A stretch of DNA of 32,991 nt, taken from an uncultured Cytophagaceae bacterium (GTDB lineage Bacteria; Bacteroidota; Bacteroidia; Cytophagales; Spirosomataceae). Positions 30,584 to 32,991 of the stretch are shown here, in pieces. A model generated the notes under the pieces. That model was given only the letters and a program-made list of their open reading frames with translations, made no database searches and was not told the DNA's origin. Position 1 is the first letter of the stretch. Every line of letters begins with the position of its first letter. Where the stretch lies: contig CAIZMB010000141.1 in assembly GCA_903933935.1 (NCBI GenBank), forward strand, positions 1 to 32,991, given 5' to 3'. Both the position numbers and the translations under genes were made by a program.

Positions 30584-32991
30584 ATGTCTGAAATTGGCGC
30601 TGAACGCGGGAGACTTTCATTAAGGAACGATAATAAAGGTTGGAAAAAGTGGGGTCCTTACCTGACTGAGCGCCAGTGGGGAACGGTCCGTGAGGATTAT
30701 AGTGCGCATGGAAATGCCTGGGGAAGTATTACCCATGACATGGCGCGTTCGAAAGCGTATCGCTGGGGGGAAGAAGGAATTGGTGGTATTTCAGATAATA
30801 AGCAGCATGTGTGTTTTGCGTTTTCTTTTTGGAATCACAGGGATCATATTATCAAAGAGCGTTTTTTTGGCTTGACCGGAGCGGAATCAAATCATGGGGA
30901 GGATGTGAAGGAGTTGTATTATTACCAAGATTCTACGCCTACACATTCCTATCAAAAGATGCTCTATAAGTATCCCCAACAAACTTTTCCGTATGATAAT
31001 TTAATCGCCGAGAGTAAAAAACGAAGCCGATTAGAGCCTGAATATGAGCTTTTAGACACAGGCATTTTTGATAAAAACGAATATTTTGATATTTCTATGG
31101 AATATGCCAAAGGGGATGAACAAGATATTTTGATTAAAGTGACGGTTGAAAATAGGTCGAAAGTGGCCGCACCCATTACGGTTTTGCCTACCATTTGGTA
31201 TCGAAATACATGGTGTTGGGGATATGAAAATTACAAATACAAACCGCTTTTAACCGGGGTTGGCAATTCATTTATTGAGGTGGATCACCGAGTGGTTGGC
31301 CGATTTAAATTATATGCAGAGGAGGCGGATGAATTTTTGTTTTGTGACAATGAAACGAATTTTGAGCGCTTGCATCAATCACCTAATTTATCGCATTTTA
31401 CTAAGGATGGGATCAATGATTACATCGTTAATAAAAGTAAAAATTCGATCAATCAAAATCACATTGGGACTAAAGCTGCGGTTCGATATTCCACAAAAAT
31501 TCCTCCTGGAGGCAAAAAAGTTTTCAGGTTGAGATTAGTCAATCATACATTAAAAACCCCCTTTGAAGATTTTGATGCAATTTTTGAGACAAGAATTAAG
31601 GAGGCGGATGAATTTTATGATTCGATTCAAAAGGGGGTAGATGATCCGGCTTTAAAATTGTTGCAACGACAATCCTATGCGGGAATGTTATGGACTAAGC
31701 AGTGGTATTATTACAATGTTTTTGAGTGGATAAAGGGCGATCCTGCCATGCCTAGACCGGATGATAGCCGGAAGTTTGGTCGCAATAATGCGTGGCGCCA
31801 TTTATATACGGCTAATATTTTGTCGATGCCAGACAAGTGGGAATATCCGTGGTTTGCGGCTTGGGATTTAGCATTTCATACGATTCCTTTGGCAAGACTT
31901 GACCCTGATTTTGCCAAAAGGCAGTTGGCCGTCATCCTTCGCGAATATTACATGCATCCCAACGGCCAAATTCCGGCTTATGAGTGGTCGTTTTCGGATG
32001 TTAATCCACCGGTACATGCTTGGGCCACTTGGAAAGTATATGAAATTGACAAGGAGATGAATGGCGGAAAGGGTGATATCGTTTTTTTAGAGCGGATATT
32101 TCATAAGTTGTTATTGAATTTTACTTGGTGGGTCAACTTAAAAGATGCGGGGGGAGATAATATTTTTGGGGGAGGATTTTTGGGAATGGATAATATTGGG
32201 GTTTTTGACCGATCGTCTACTTTGCCGACGGGCGGGCATTTAGAACAAGCGGATGGAACGGGATGGATGGCGATGTACAGTTTAAATATGTTGCGAATTG
32301 CTTGCGAAATTGCCATTGAAAATCCGGTGTATCAGGATATGGCTTCCAAGTTTTTTGAACATTTTCTTCATATCGCGGGGGCAATGCAATCCATTGGCGG
32401 AGAGAAATTGAATTTGTGGGATGAGGACGATCAGTTTTATTATGACATGTTGCATAAAGAGGATGGAAGTGCGATGCTTTTAAAAGTCCGGTCGATGGTA
32501 GGTTTAATTCCATTATTTGCCGTGGAGGTGTTGACATCCGATATGCTAGACAAATTGCCTGCGTTTAAACGTCGGGTTGAGTGGGTATTAAACAATCGCC
32601 CTGATTTAGCCTCCTTGATATCTCGTTGGTATGAACCGGGAAAAGGCGAAAGTCGCCTGCTTTCTATCTTAAGGGGGCATCGGATGAAAATGATTTTGAA
32701 ACGTATGTTTGACGAATCGGAGTTTTTATCGGATTTTGGAATTAGGTCTTTATCAAAATACCATCAGGAGAATCCGTATAAGTTTGCTTTTGACGGTGGT
32801 TCTATGCAAGTGGATTATACACCGGCAGAATCCACAGGGGATATGTTTGGTGGAAATTCAAATTGGCGTGGTCCCATTTGGTTTCCCATGAATTACTTAA
32901 TTTTGGATTCTTTATCCAAGTTCTCGGATTATTATGGAACTGATTATGAGGTGGAATATCCGACTAATTCAGGCCAGATGATGAATATAAA
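30584..32991 (+). CDS. GH63/MGH1-type glucosidase, partial (3' end cut)
   Basis: An open frame of 802 codons from ATG 30584 that runs off the right edge. The first 40 residues carry KWGPYLTERQWGTVREDY at 22-39, a strong mark of the large bacterial glucosidases (about 870-890 aa) with an MGH1-like (alpha/alpha)6 domain. Further marks are WFAAWDLAFHTIPLARL with W427-D428, a likely catalytic-acid region, and W761-RGPIW with the general-base region near it. No signal peptide is visible, so it is probably cytoplasmic. The family hydrolyses alpha-glucosides or glucosylglycerate-type compatible solutes; the substrate is not decided. Roughly 70-90 C-terminal residues are missing from the window. Confidence 0.9.
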   Translation, partial: MSEIGAERGRLSLRNDNKGWKKWGPYLTERQWGTVREDYSAHGNAWGSITHDMARSKAYRWGEEGIGGISDNKQHVCFAFSFWNHRDHIIKERFFGLTGAESNHGEDVKELYYYQDSTPTHSYQKMLYKYPQQTFPYDNLIAESKKRSRLEPEYELLDTGIFDKNEYFDISMEYAKGDEQDILIKVTVENRSKVAAPITVLPTIWYRNTWCWGYENYKYKPLLTGVGNSFIEVDHRVVGRFKLYAEEADEFLFCDNETNFERLHQSPNLSHFTKDGINDYIVNKSKNSINQNHIGTKAAVRYSTKIPPGGKKVFRLRLVNHTLKTPFEDFDAIFETRIKEADEFYDSIQKGVDDPALKLLQRQSYAGMLWTKQWYYYNVFEWIKGDPAMPRPDDSRKFGRNNAWRHLYTANILSMPDKWEYPWFAAWDLAFHTIPLARLDPDFAKRQLAVILREYYMHPNGQIPAYEWSFSDVNPPVHAWATWKVYEIDKEMNGGKGDIVFLERIFHKLLLNFTWWVNLKDAGGDNIFGGGFLGMDNIGVFDRSSTLPTGGHLEQADGTGWMAMYSLNMLRIACEIAIENPVYQDMASKFFEHFLHIAGAMQSIGGEKLNLWDEDDQFYYDMLHKEDGSAMLLKVRSMVGLIPLFAVEVLTSDMLDKLPAFKRRVEWVLNNRPDLASLISRWYEPGKGESRLLSILRGHRMKMILKRMFDESEFLSDFGIRSLSKYHQENPYKFAFDGGSMQVDYTPAESTGDMFGGNSNWRGPIWFPMNYLILDSLSKFSDYYGTDYEVEYPTNSGQMMNI

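Overview
The window looks like an ordinary stretch of a Bacteroidota chromosome. My best guess is order Cytophagales, perhaps a freshwater Spirosomaceae such as Aquirufa or a relative. The reasons are moderate-to-low GC by eye, genes preceded by A/T-rich leaders with few Shine-Dalgarno sequences, several exact TAnnTTTG boxes (the Bacteroidota -7 promoter element) just upstream of genes, and families typical of the phylum: a GSCFA-domain protein, a DUF885 lipoprotein, a short Crp/Fnr regulator, a large TamB, Mrp plus a small Nfu protein, and a GH63/MGH1-type glucosidase. The genus guess comes from general familiarity, not from a search.

Layout. 1-260 holds no gene I can support. 261-5953 (minus strand) is a five-gene surface-polysaccharide cluster: a secreted TPR-like protein, a SAM methyltransferase, a GT4 glycosyltransferase, a Wzx/MATE-like flippase and a second GT4 glycosyltransferase, nearly all touching or overlapping. 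6049-12474 (plus strand) is a housekeeping run: M16 zinc peptidase, ispF, bifunctional rel, a Fur-family regulator, purA, and an unrecognised 202-aa protein 3 nt after purA. 12491-12670 is a cluster of four palindromic REP-like repeats between convergent genes, the last one supplying the tsaD stop codon. Then come divergent tsaD (minus) and a 1489-aa tamB (plus), a perfect bidirectional hairpin terminator, a membrane-anchored coiled-coil protein (minus) and nadB (plus) divergent from a shared leader, a Crp-like regulator, udk, a small methyltransferase, a gamma-class carbonic anhydrase homologue, sixA, and a 42-aa membrane microprotein.

30351-23958 (minus strand) is a second long co-directional block: DUF885 lipoprotein, GSCFA protein, mrp, nfu, an enlarged Ddl-like ATP-grasp ligase, and a YfiT/DinB metalloenzyme. 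The last four are 3-4 nt apart and almost certainly one transcript. 30584 to the right edge is a GH63-type glucosidase running off the window.

I found no CRISPR array, phage, insertion sequence, rRNA or tRNA, and no clear new defence or mobile system. The points most worth a second look are the palindromic repeat cluster, the long Ddl-like ligase with its altered metal-binding motif in an Fe-S operon, the 42-aa microprotein, the matched sequences in the nadB divergent leader, and the purA-linked unknown protein.
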